Origin: Dryococelus australis
Taxonomy: Eukaryota > Arthropoda > Insecta > Phasmatodea > Phasmatidae
Direction of reading: 5' to 3'
Length of the DNA: 64,000 nt
Assembly: GCA_029891345.1 (NCBI GenBank)
Contig: CM057002.1
Location: forward strand, 61,494,777 to 61,558,776
Shown here: piece by piece, positions 35,870 to 47,500 of the stretch
Layout of the letters: every line of letters begins with the position of its first letter
How positions within the stretch are numbered: position 1 is the stretch's first letter
Translations under genes and position numbers: made by a program
The notes under the pieces: model-generated
Told to the model about the DNA's origin: nothing
What the model saw: only the letters and a program-made list of their open reading frames with translations
Databases searched by the model: none

Positions 35870-36949
35870 GCCTATACATGCAGTAGATTAGTAATGTTAT
35901 AATTATAGTATGAGATCAAATGTAAATTCACATACTTCGACTTTTAGGACCAGTGAGTCATCACTTATTTATATTTGTCATACCTAGTCTTTTAAGTTAG
36001 ACCAAGTAAAACATTCGATTATCAATGTTACGCGGGCACAAACACATACATACGCACACTAACAAGGAGTTTATAAGCATGTGTCGAAGCAACATACAGT
36101 TTTGTGATACACACATTTTGTACGTGGATAAACTAATATAGTTGACTTATGACAGAACTCAAATTATAAATTAACAACGATAAAAAGAACATGTAAGTTA
36201 GTTTTTCAAAACCCTGTGTAGGCCTGTACCTCTTCCACACTCAAAGGCATGCTTATCCGGTATTCTTTCGTAAGAACCATTTTCACGTCTATACAAAAAT
36301 TACTATTGCCAAAAATTAAATTTATGCACGCATTACGATTGCAAGCAGTTCTTGAGATATATCACTCAGATTATACACGCTATTATTTGCTCACGATCAA
36401 TAGAAAATTTATACAGAAACTTCTACTTAATATTCATGTTTCATTTATCAGAAGCAGACGAAAATATCAGTTGTCACTTGTAAGATAACAACGGTCCAGT
36501 GCAGCCAACCATAGCAAATAAAGTTTCTGTAGTGGTTTCATTTTTTTTTTTAACATTTAAATAGTAATAAAAAAATTGTTACGAAAATTTGTGTATAAAT
36601 TCACTCCGTTGATATTTTCGTTTATTAATCAAACAGAAGAACCTGTTTGCCAGCATCGGTACTGCAAAATTTCTCTCTTCACTGAAAAAAAATGTAAACA
36701 AAACATTCGTCTGCGTCTATCGTGCGAAGTGAAGGAAATTGAAGTCAGCGAAGTGTTTTTGACGAGGGAATCTAAAATATATGAATTAATTAATAAATAA
36801 ACTTAAGAAGTCCCAATGTTTTATTGAAGGTTATCTAAGCTCTTGTTTTTCCAGTAAGTGGCTGTTCTACAATTTTTTAATTTTCAACGAATTATTTATT
36901 TATTTTGTGCATCAGTTGATTCAGATGGAGAACATTTGTTCTGTTTGTC

Positions 36950-37465
36950 TGGTTTCAGGAAGGGATACTCATGTGAGATGCAGATTGGTGGCTTTTAGAG
37001 TCTGGTGCAGCATAGATTTGAGAAAGTGTTTGTTAAGGTGCTCTATGGGACTTAGATGAAGGAAGTGGGTGAGTTGATACGACAAAAGGTAGTGGAACGG
37101 ATTGGGGACTTCCTCAGAGGTGGAAGTGGTGGAGGCATTATCGGAGGAAGGAGGGGTTACGTCAGGGGAGTGCCGCAAGGAAGTGTGCTGGGACATCTGT
37201 TGTTTTGTTGTTTACCATAATGGTAAAATGGCATGGGTTTGGGTATTAGGTTAAAAATAAGATTGTTTGCATTTGGTTGTGTATTGAATCCAACCGTGGG
37301 GGGGGGGGGGGGAGGACTTGCAGGCAGACATTGGCAGGATATGGTTGTGGACCATGGAGAATAACATGAAGATAAATGTTGGAAGAAGGTGATAAGCAGG
37401 GACATGCACTGATGGGAGGGTTAAGAGATGAAAGAAGCAGCAGAATATAAGGGTGAAATTACAGA
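36950..37465 (+). pseudogene. Second, opposite copy of the same CR1-like RT (decayed)
   Basis: Plus-strand fragments GFRKGYSCEMQI, GVPQGSVLG and AEYK match the RT at 33.2-34.1 kb in the same order, with many small deletions and a G13 run. It also stops in an A-run (37480-37497). Confidence 0.75.
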
Positions 37466-37490
37466 ATAGGAGTCTTTTTGATAAAAAAAA

Positions 37491-38420
37491 AAAAAAAATC
37501 TTGGAAAGTGGTATAATTCCACTCTGCTAATTACACAAAACACAAATTTACTAGGAGCATCAACATTTGACCAATAGAAACCCTAAAAACTATATTGGGA
37601 AGGGCTATGAAGATCATGAAAATTGTGGGGTAAAATGGGTGAAAAATATGTAAATAATGTTTATTTATTCATGAAAAGACATTAAATTGCAAAAAATAAA
37701 TAAACACCGAACCAAACATTAAGTAAATAGAAATAATTTTTCCAATAAAAGCTACAAATACGATAGTGGGAGTGCTATGAAGATCAGGGAAATTGTAGGG
37801 TTAAAATAATACTAAATAAGTACACTTTCATTATAAACTTTAACCCATCAATTTCCCTGATCTTCATAGCCCTCCCCACTATCGTATTTGTAGCGTGTAG
37901 TGGTAGTATTGTAAATTTAAGTCATATTCAGTTCAATTTTTTTTTGTAATTAAACATGTTTTCATGAGAGAATAGTACAAAATTATGTTAAATTGCAAAA
38001 CACACACACATTATTTCTCAGTGCAAATAGGCTACGCATGACAATAATTTATGGGCAAACTTCAAGCTTCGCTGATGCATGAAGCTTCGCGTCACCACCT
38101 AAAAAAATTGCTGGCGTGCCTTGAATCACTGTTTTGGAGATTTACTCCCCTGCTGGTGCTGGGACTCTGGCTTGGTGCGTAATGTGTGGTGGCGCTTATA
38201 CAGTATTTTTGCAATTTAACATATTTTTATCAATAAATATTAAATTATGTACATATGTTTCACTCATTTTACCCCACAATTTTTCTAATCTTCATAACCC
38301 TCCCCTCCCCACTATTGTTTTTGGGGGTTCTATTGGTCACATGTTAATGCCTGTAGTAAATTCGTGTTCTGTGTAATTAATAAAGTAGAGTAATATCACT
38401 TTCCAAGATTTTTTTTCCCA
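37491..38420. mobile_element. Fold-back element with nested inverted repeats
   Basis: Outer arms of about 200 bases: 37491-37690 and the reverse complement of 38211-38420 (AATCTTGGAAAGTG.TAT start; GACCAATAGAA and GTGGGGTAAAATG shared). Inner arms of 55 bases: 37751-37805 and the reverse complement of 37839-37894 (GCTACAAATACGATAGTGGG). Each of the four arms carries GCTATGAAGATCA (one as TTATGAAGATTA) followed by GAAAATTG or GGAAATTG and a GGGxTAAA stretch. No transposase gene is inside. It begins directly at the A-run ending the CR1-like fragment. Confidence 0.8.
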
Positions 38421-38586
38421 AAAATTAATTAAATTTAGTAAATACCACCTAATCACTGACCATTCATACGGCGTATACGAATACGCACTTCACAACTTCG
38501 GTCCATAATGTTTGGCTACTCTTGTACAGTATTTTTCCCTGCGAGGGAGCTAAACTTGAATATTGTACATTACCACAGTAACATTT

Positions 38587-38604
38587 GTGTGTGTGTGTGT
38601 GTGT
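38587..38604 (+). repeat. GT microsatellite
   Basis: About nine GT units. Confidence 0.9.
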
Positions 38605-38749
38605 TTGAGTGTGTCTTGATAATTTTGTAAATTTAGGTATTGTTTGGTTAGGTCGTTGTGCAGTTTAACATATTTACGTGATATTTCTGATATCTTAATA
38701 TTTTAACACAAAGCTATGTTTAATTGCACAAAGATGTAACATTGCCATG

Positions 38750-39015
38750 GGTTTCATCACTTTATTCGTGCGTTGGTCAAATGAAACTGTGAAATTATTG
38801 AGAAAGTAAATACTTTACAAATCTGCTCATTTTTACACTTCCGTGCATTAAAAAAAAAAAAAGTTACCTAAAACTTTTTATTAAACATTAATATATGGAA
38901 CTATTTCCCCTCCATCGTAACCAACTTTACTGGGTGCATGTCACGCAGTGCATATGCAGGTAGGAACAGTGACTTTTTTCTAAGGTTGGTTTCAACTTTA
39001 TGGTGAACAGCCATT
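38750..39015 (-). repeat. Repeat family D, inverted copy
   Basis: Reverse complement aligns over 250 bases with 49468-49760 and 55785-56100; shared blocks include CCTTAGAAAAA.GTCACT, CCCAGTAAAGTTGGT, GATGGAGGGGAAA and a T-run followed by ATG(A/C)-rich sequence. Confidence 0.8.
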
Positions 39016-39415
39016 ACTTATTTTTACCATCACACCTACAGCAGTACATCAAATGTAAGCTATTGGCGGTTACTATCACACTTTATCAATCAAACCTTTG
39101 AAAATTCATCCCATTCATAATGTGCTTGGCTCTTTCTTATGTATGTGGCGTATCACAAGCATTTTATACTTGTGTTAACATAAAAGTAAAACTTACCTTA
39201 TTTTTGGATAAATTGCCCTTAAACGTATATTTTTATCTATAAAGTGTAATATTTATAAAAACAGGGTGAATTTAAGTGTGTTTGTAATACCTAGTAAAAA
39301 ATAGTTCTTACGAAAAATATTAGTACACCGAGTGTGCACAAATATGATGTGTTGTCTTTTTGTTGTTATTTCCTAGACTCTGTTAAGCTTTGTTTGCGTG
39401 AGAGGTGGAGAAATA

Positions 39416-39520
39416 TCGTAAAAGTAGAATTTTCACAGGGCTTCAGAAAAGTTGATAGTGACCGTGAATATATTACACCAATGTTTCCTGAGAGGTAGGC
39501 AACTGGTTTGTTTTGTGTGC
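39416..39520 (+). repeat. Short dispersed repeat, copy 2
   Basis: Partner of the repeat at 3416-3520 (shared 17-base core). It follows a pyrimidine-rich TTCCTAG at about 39375, so it could also overlap an upstream UTR exon of MLST8, but nothing else supports that. Confidence 0.35.
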
Positions 39521-40576
39521 AGTGCTAATTACCAACCTGCTAGGCATTATGACATGCACAAAGACTCATAGCAACTTAACGACGAATCTCCAGACATCCG
39601 TTCTCGTACAAAAATTGTTCCTCATTACATTACCTTACATCCTTCGAAGTTTGTCGCAGTGATTCTGTGATATCTTGTACAGCTCTTTGGTCTCTTATCT
39701 CACCAACTTGGTCACCAATAGATTGTGCTAAATACCACTATTTGTGTTTCTTGACCTGTAAACTATAATAATCACTTAGTGATTAGTATTACTTTTTGTA
39801 TATCACATATTATAACATGTATGCCATTATGATGTAAAATGCCACTAACTTATGTATCCTTATACCAGATGATAACTACCATGCTTTTCATATAATTTTG
39901 CCAAAATCAGTGTTTGTCAGAGATCCCTGCCCAGCTTAGTTTGCTGGGTATTAAAGTAACTAGCTTGTTAGATAGTTTTTCCTCGATATACTTAGCCCTC
40001 ACTCTTTGTTCTACCTCATCTGAGCTTGCACCCTCCCCCCAGTCATGCTCCCTCTGTGTGTGACAAGTGTAGGTCATATTGCATGCCAGTTTTATACCTC
40101 AAGCAACACATTACTTCCTCAACTAAAGACAGACCACTCTGCATTAATAATGCCATTGTATTCCCTTGAATTTCATCCTTTGACTTGTATTTGCCTATCT
40201 CATATCAGCTACCTATATGAAAGCTGAAATTCAGGCCAGAGTGAGTGAGTGAAGAGATTTGGGCACTCACTTCGCCAACTCTACACCGACTAATAAAAAT
40301 TTAGTATATCATCATTAAATATTATTTTTTTGATGGCCTGTAGATCAGAATTTACAGCTGTTGTGTTATACAATCATCATTGATATTTTTCAATTGTTTG
40401 TGAATACTGCACATTCCTTTTGTATAATATTTGATGGTAACTATCTGTTTGCCACATAACCGCTCTGTGTTTCAGTTTGCTGTGTTTAAATTGCAGTGGT
40501 GATCCAAACTGACTGTTACCCCAGGTGGAATTCGTCGTACCTGTGGAGTGAGCGAGTGTAAAGTGATTGACTCAGG

Positions 40577-40702
40577 ATGGGTAATGACAGCCAGCAGGTA
40601 TCTGAACAAGTTATCCTGGCCACAGGAGGTTATGATCACACCATCAAGTTATGGCAGGCCCACACGGGCATTTGCCAACGTACCATGCAGCATACAGACT
40701 GT
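40577..40702 (+). CDS. MLST8: MLST8 coding exon 1 (residues 1-42)
   Basis: The ATG at 40577 begins [20 protein letters not shown], matching the N-terminus of animal LST8 after a short variable leader. The first WD repeat follows ([12 protein letters not shown]). I end the exon after TGT at 40702 (donor GTATCC), which is in phase with the next exon beginning CAA. An alternative donor two bases earlier (GTGTAT) would need a different acceptor and would lose one residue. A pyrimidine-rich stretch ending in CAG about 100 bases upstream could be the acceptor of a 5' UTR exon junction. Confidence 0.93.
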
Positions 40703-41511
40703 GTATCCTTTGACATTAGTAACAAATAATACTTTTTTTTTTGTACAGGTTACCTGAAAGGCAGGGATGAAAACCATTTTATAATTGTTTCTGCCATCTT
40801 TTTGAAATTCATGTTATAAACTACTATGAAATAGCTAAGTTTATTTTAAAATCAATTTGGTGGTTTGGTATAAAATGTAATATAGTTTGTCCATAACTGC
40901 ATATCAAAATGTAACTGCGGAAACAATTTTGTCAACTTACTTCTTTAGGCACACTTGTGATTTTTTTTAGTTGTTTATAAAGTCTTAATTTATCATGAAT
41001 GTCCCACAATTAATTTTCACCATAAAATTTTCTTTAGCTATATAACGACAATGTCAAAAGTTTTACCTATTGTGATATGGATGCCACTCTTATTTGCATT
41101 ATCTTTCTTTAACATTGTGCAAATTAGCAAGTGAATGCCTTGGAAATAACTCCAGATAAACAACTCATTGCAGCAGCAAGTAAGTATTCATTCTCTCTGT
41201 ATTAAGGGGTGATGATATTAGATTGGACCAATATCTAGTGGACTTCATTGATGGTGGTTTAGCAACAGAATGTGTGCATGATGTTTCTGTGATAATGATA
41301 AAAGCGCTCAGGAATGATGTAAAAGGTTAAGATCATCAATTTTAAATGAAGAACCCTGGTCTGGAAATGCCTCATTTAGAAGTTATAAACCAAAACTGCT
41401 TTGGGATGCATAGTGAAGTGGAACAAGAAAACATGAAAACTTCTGTTTGTAGGTTTATTCAAACTGTTCAAAACGTCATCCTCCAGTCTTGATGATTTTT
41501 ATGTATTTATT

Positions 41512-41558
<47 letters not shown>

Positions 41559-44500
41559 GCTCCATAAAACCCTAACTCTAACTCTTTCTGTGTCTAGGGT
41601 GTAGAGTACGTCAACAAAGGTGAACAATAGCATAGAGTAAGAATAAAAATGTAAGTGTACAAATAGAGGACAAACAAACACACTTTCACATTTATATAGT
41701 AGTACGGATTATATGTAAATATTATACCTGTATTGTTTGTTGTATTATTGTAGCCTTTCATTTTGAATACTTATATGACTATTCTATATTATTGTGTATT
41801 TCTGTTGGCGCCATTTGCAGGCTTCAGGAGAGGAGAGAGGTCTTAGGCAGACCCTGGGAGTGCTCGCTGACCTATACGTCCGGCGAGCCCGGCAGCTCTC
41901 GCGAGAGGCATGCTTGTGCCTCCTTATATAGTAGAAAATCCCTGGATCAGCGATCTTCCAGGGGTGCAGGATAGTTTAGCAGGGGTTGGTGTATCAGGAT
42001 TGCGGATGTGCTGCTCATGTCTTATCTCCCTGCGTGGAGGCAATGACAAATATATCCACCTCGGCCCAAGGCTGGCGGGTGTGACATCACAGAACAGCAG
42101 AGGTGCTGCAATCCCGTGTTGTCGCTGGAACTTCCTTCTCAGATAATCTCAGGGTAGTGGTCTGTCAAATAAAACCATATTTATTAATAGGGGGTGGCAC
42201 TTACGTGCCGGATTCTGGACGGGCAGTACAGTTCATAAGTAAACGCGTTAATTAATTCCGTGTCTGAAGCTGTCAAACGCGTGGAGTCCTTCAGTGAGTA
42301 CGTGAAAAGTAGTTTGCCACTGTTCTTGACTTGCCTCGAGCTCTTGCCTGCTCGTTGATGGGACGAAGTTGCCCGTAGAGAGCGCAAGTGCGTTGCGCAG
42401 CAGTATGGCATGCGTCAGCTTTATAATTACTGTTTTTAAATTTTTTTTGTATAAAAATGTATTAATTCAGTGTTATTACTATTTTTACATTCTTTATAAA
42501 GCACATACTTCCTTTTACATGAGGTTATTATGCCACTGGTTATCCAGCATTTATCTATTGTATGGGATTTATTAACAGAAATTTTTGTGAAACAGGATTA
42601 AAGAATTCTGCAGACAGTACTGTGAGATAAATTGAATGTTAAGTTAGTATCAGTATAGTTATATACTTCTAGCCACAATGCTTTATTTGCTGACTCTTTA
42701 AATTAATTTACTGATTGATCGTTAATGATTCTCTTTCCTCTAGTTGAAATATTGTAATGAATTATTGAGTCATATAGTTGTAAAAGTTGTGCATCGTGAT
42801 CAGGAAGAGCATTGTAGAGGGGCATGACTTCATAAGTATGTGCGGTTAATTTTTTTATGGTTACATAATCTATAGTTGTTGAACAATTGTTAGCAACGTA
42901 GGAAAGTTTACAGTTTGCACTCAATTAAATGTGTTCAGCAAGTACAATACCTAACTGGTGAGGTTGTGGGGCTTTTGATAATAAATTTATATTAAAATCA
43001 CCACAAGTGATTATTTCAGTTTCATTAAAAAAAAAAAACTGGGTAAGTAGGCCTGCAATTTCAAAATACTGTAAAAAAAATTGTTTCTCCAGAAGGTGAT
43101 CTATAAATAGTTAGAAGTACAGTTTTCTTTCCTGTTACTAAGATGGATCCTGCTGCACACTCAAAATCCTTAACCAAGCACAAATTTGACATATCTAGTT
43201 CTTCAAATGCCAAGTTACTTGTTAACATGGCGTCTTTGTAGTAAGCTGTGTTGTGTCCAGTTGAATAGACTTATCTCTGGAATCATTCCAGTGATGTCCC
43301 AGGTAATAAAGTCTTGCCAGGAGTCACTCATTATTCTGTACAGGTGTCTCATAGACAGGATGTTTCCCATGATTCTGCAAAAAAAAAAAGTTTGTGTGGT
43401 CAGATCAGGTAAATGAGTTGGCCAAGAAACAAGACCTCCTGTCGACTTTACAGGGAAGTCTGATTATGGTATTTATGAGATCAATTTGCAAATTGAGCTG
43501 CCATCTCATCATTTTGAAATCAGATGCATTGACGAACATCAAATAAGACATGTTCCAATATGACTTTGGTAGCGTATCTCAAAAACACTTTGCACAGTGC
43601 TGTAGTGAAATGGGTGGAAGATGTATGCATATTAAGTAACCATGCCCACATGCTCACAGCAAATCTTTCTTGATGGCTCATCATAACTGTAGTGCTATAT
43701 TCACATATATCAAATGTGACTGTTCAAACTATATTAACAATCCCATATCTCATGAAACAGGCTTCATCATTGAAAAGCATATATGCAGAAAAGTGAGGGT
43801 TAACAATCCAGTTCTTCAGTGACCATTAAGTAAACATGTTGCAAGATAAAAAGTCGGCACGACTCAAAATGCATACAATTTTTCTCTGGATGGTAGTTGC
43901 TGTTCCTGTATTATGTACCTTCTAAACTATACTGTACGTGACACCGTATTAATACTCTGGTGCTTTTTGAAGGCTTTTTAGCCACACAATGAATCACTGC
44001 TTCTTTGAAGTTGGGAGTCCATGTAGTTTGTATTCTTCATTTGTAGGATTGTAATGGAAACTGCTCTCTCTTCCCTCCACTTAACTGTTGGTCAGTTGGA
44101 ATGAGTTTGATCGTCATGAATAATACATTCTGCTTCCACATCCAACTTCCTCTAAACGTAATGTAAGTTGTAATAATGATTGACTCATATCATACTCTAA
44201 AGTGTATAAGAGCATGAACTTATTTCCGTGGCAAGGATTGAAAATAAAAGAGGACAATATTTAAGTGGGCTTAGTAATAGTGTTACAGTAGATTGGATTG
44301 TAAAGGTGCATTCATTGTATGCTGCATTACGTCAGTTAGTAAGACAAATTGGTGACAAAGCCAAATGGCTCCATTGAAAATTCACATCATCTACATAGCA
44401 AGTGGCATTCGTATACCAAGGACAATGCTTGCCACAGTGACCATAAGAACATTTGTAGGTGAAATGCATAGTGAACATAAGATGACAGTTTTGGGTGGTG

Positions 44501-47500
44501 TATAGCTATAGGATTATCTACCATCCTTAATGCACATGTTTAAAATTTGAGCAAGCATTTCAAAAATCATTCCAAACATGTGTTGTGCTTTAGCAATGTT
44601 CTGCAAAATTATGTGAAGGTATGTTAAAACAACTATTCATTAGTAAAACTGTATTTATTTATATAACCTGTGTATCCGTTAAACTTACGCAGTGATAAAA
44701 AAGATGTAATTTCAAACATAAGTTGTACACATTAAGTATGAAGTATCGTTCCAGGATCTTTTGAACATAATTATAGGTCTTTAAGAAGGCATCACTGGAA
44801 TCACTGTCAGTGCTTTTATGGATCAGAGAGGAATTTAAGAGCACAGCAGGGCAGGCACATAATTGAATCTTGGAATACATGAGTGGGCATAGTGTAAGGT
44901 TGGCAGTTGAGAAGGCTCACAGAAGTAGGTGTATTTATGATAAAGAAAACCTCTTTGAGTGGCTATGAACATAAGTGCGTTTGGTAAAGTGGCAGCATTT
45001 CTTCCCTTTTCTGCACCAAATAAAACTGCAGTTACATGTTTCACAACGTTACTAGCATGTTGTGATGGTAGTTCCTGTTTTGGAATACTTACTTCCTCCC
45101 CAAACACACAGTTTATTGATCCTTGCTACTTGCATATCCTTCATGGTAGTAAAAGCTTTGTGTTGCCAGCAATCTTGGTAATGTAGATCTTGAGCTAGTA
45201 GTTTTATTTTATTGCTTTAACACTTATCAATGGTATAGTAAAATTATATCCCAGAGCACATGACCAAGGATTAAGTGAAAAAATTTTATACTATTGCTTA
45301 AACAGAGACTTGAGAGGGTCTGAAAATACTTTTGGTACATTGTGTCTGTCCTTCATGTTCTCGGAAAACCAGTGTAACTGGAACCAAATAAGCAACAAAA
45401 GTAATGCTGTCAATACTTTATTTACAGAATTTTTATTAAAAAGAAAACGTAGTTTACATTCCCATTGTGGCATTTTATACTTGACTGCTAGTTTGCAGGT
45501 GAGATTTATCCAGTATTATGGAAACAAACACATACCGTAATAGAAAATTGAACACATTACCTTGTGTCTGTCATTATTTTTCGTGACTTTTGTCTTTTAG
45601 GAACAGCATACACTTGAAGCTAAACCATTTGCTGTTATGCACTGCATTAGTACTTCCTGCATAAAATTTTGTACAGTCATTTGGTTTTTTAATTTTGCAT
45701 AAAGAAAGACATATTAAATGATTAAACTTATTAGTAATTGCTCAACATCTTCCTTGCATACACAAAAATGGACTACAAATTCCATGAGCATGTCTGTTTG
45801 GGCCATGGGTCTGTGTGAACTGTCAATTGCAGTCATCACATATTTCATCATTCTTTGTGGCTTCTACTTTAAGCGCATTGCTGGACACTATTGTGGAACG
45901 ACTTTGGAAACTGGAAGAACTGCCTCCTGATAAACGTACACCATCACCAGATGATTTCTGTGAAAAGTAGTTTGTAGAAAGCTATGCTCGTAATGAAAAT
46001 AGTCACAACAGTGTTATACTTCAATTCAAGAGTCCAGACTCTGACCTAGGAGACTCCTACTCCATTGCAATTTGTCGTTTCCATTCACTCAAGCATAGTT
46101 TTAAATGCCAGCCATATCTAAAGTCAAGTTATGTTTCATTTATGCAAGATTATATTAACTCAGGTCATATAAGCTGCGTTGACAGTTCAGATGTGAATTC
46201 CTGTTGCTCTTATTACACACTGTGTGCACAAGCATGATAGTACCACCAACTGCATGTCATGTTTGATGCATCTGCAGAGTCCAGTTCTGGTTTGTCTATA
46301 AATTATCAATTTGGACCTAAACTTCAAAAGGACATAGTAGAAGTGTTGCTTCAGTTTTGAATACCAATGGTTGTATTTATAGGTGATATAAAACAAGTGT
46401 GCCGTCAAATTCTGGTCACTGATGCGTATAGAGATTACCAGTGCATCCTTTGGAGGGAGTCTGAAGATCAGCCTCTCGAAGTGTACTGTCTTAACACTGT
46501 GACATACGGTGTTAGCCGGCCCCATTTATTGCTCTCCAAGCTTTGCATCACCTAGTAGAAGATGAGAAGGAAGTCTATGTGAGTGCTGCAAGTGTTTTTT
46601 TGTCCAACACTTACGTTGATGATGTGGTCACAGGAGCCAGCAATGTCTCTCCTACTGTGAATCTGAGAAAGGAACTACAACAGTTGTTTTTGCGAGGTGG
46701 GTTCCAGCTTCCCAAGTTTACCAGTAACTGCCCTGCTGTGCTGGAAGACTTGTGTCCAGAGGATGTGCAATTCTTGGGTATGTACTACTCTTTTGATGAA
46801 GACCAATATGTCAAGATTCTAGGGCTACAATGGAATGACAGCACGGACACTTTCGGTTCTGATAGTCAATCAAGCCCCCCTGATTCTAACAAAACATGGA
46901 ATTCTTTCAGATATAGCCTGGGTTTTTGAGCTACTGGGATGGTTGTCACCATTGACACTCATATCCCAGCATTTGATACAACAGCTGTGGCTGGCAAGTG
47001 TTAAACTGGGACTTTCCGGCTCCTCTCAACATCATTGCAAATTGGGAAACCATTCAAAATGAGTATTCTTGCTGTATCACCCTTAGCGCTGCAGACTCAA
47101 CCTTTGAACAGCATGGTGTGTCTGACAGCTCAGAGAATGGGCATGCAGCTGTAGTGTATCTTCGATAAGTGTTTGCTCGAGTGTGGTCACCATCCATTTG
47201 CTGCTTGCTAAATCTATGGTGGCTACTCTCAAAAGAGTAACACTTCCTCTCCTTGAGCTCTGCGCTGCTGTACTTCTGGCTTGGTGCTTGCATTTAGTGT
47301 TTGATAAGTACTCATCGATTTTGTCCCTGGAAGAGATAAATGCTTGGACTGGCCCTTCAGTTGCACTTTTGTGGATTACGGCTTTACCAAATGTGTGGAA
47401 AACGTTTGTCGGGAACAGAGTAAGGGAAATTCATAGCTGCACCTCTGTTGACTGGTAGCATCATGTTCTGAGTGAACAGAAATCATCAGATTGTGCCTCT

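Larger units (their letters stand above)
33120..35880 (-). mobile_element. CR1-like non-LTR retrotransposon with esterase, endonuclease and RT pieces
   Basis: On the minus strand, in order: an esterase-type fragment (35.87-35.58 kb), an apurinic-type endonuclease (35.22-34.75 kb), a linker, and an RT (34.08-33.17 kb). An esterase domain in ORF1 upstream of endonuclease/RT is known in CR1-group elements. The 5' end is cut in or before the esterase, next to a C10 run, and the 3' end stops in an A-rich stretch near 33.13 kb. Frames are long but interrupted, so it is a fairly recent, inactive copy. Confidence 0.85.
25616..40576. other. Region between the divergent PITPNC1 and MLST8 coding exons
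   Basis: Should contain the first exons and promoters of both genes, since their known 5' coding exons point away from each other. I could not locate either promoter. Transposons and satellites are listed separately; 25.65-27.05, 30.25-31.3, 35.9-36.9 and 39.55-40.5 kb show nothing I can name. A less AT-rich segment with several CG dinucleotides lies at about 30.10-30.24 kb. Confidence 0.5.

Noticed and set aside
44835-45107. Minus-strand 90-codon frame as a gene
   Set aside because: No domain, no splice context and no second line of evidence.
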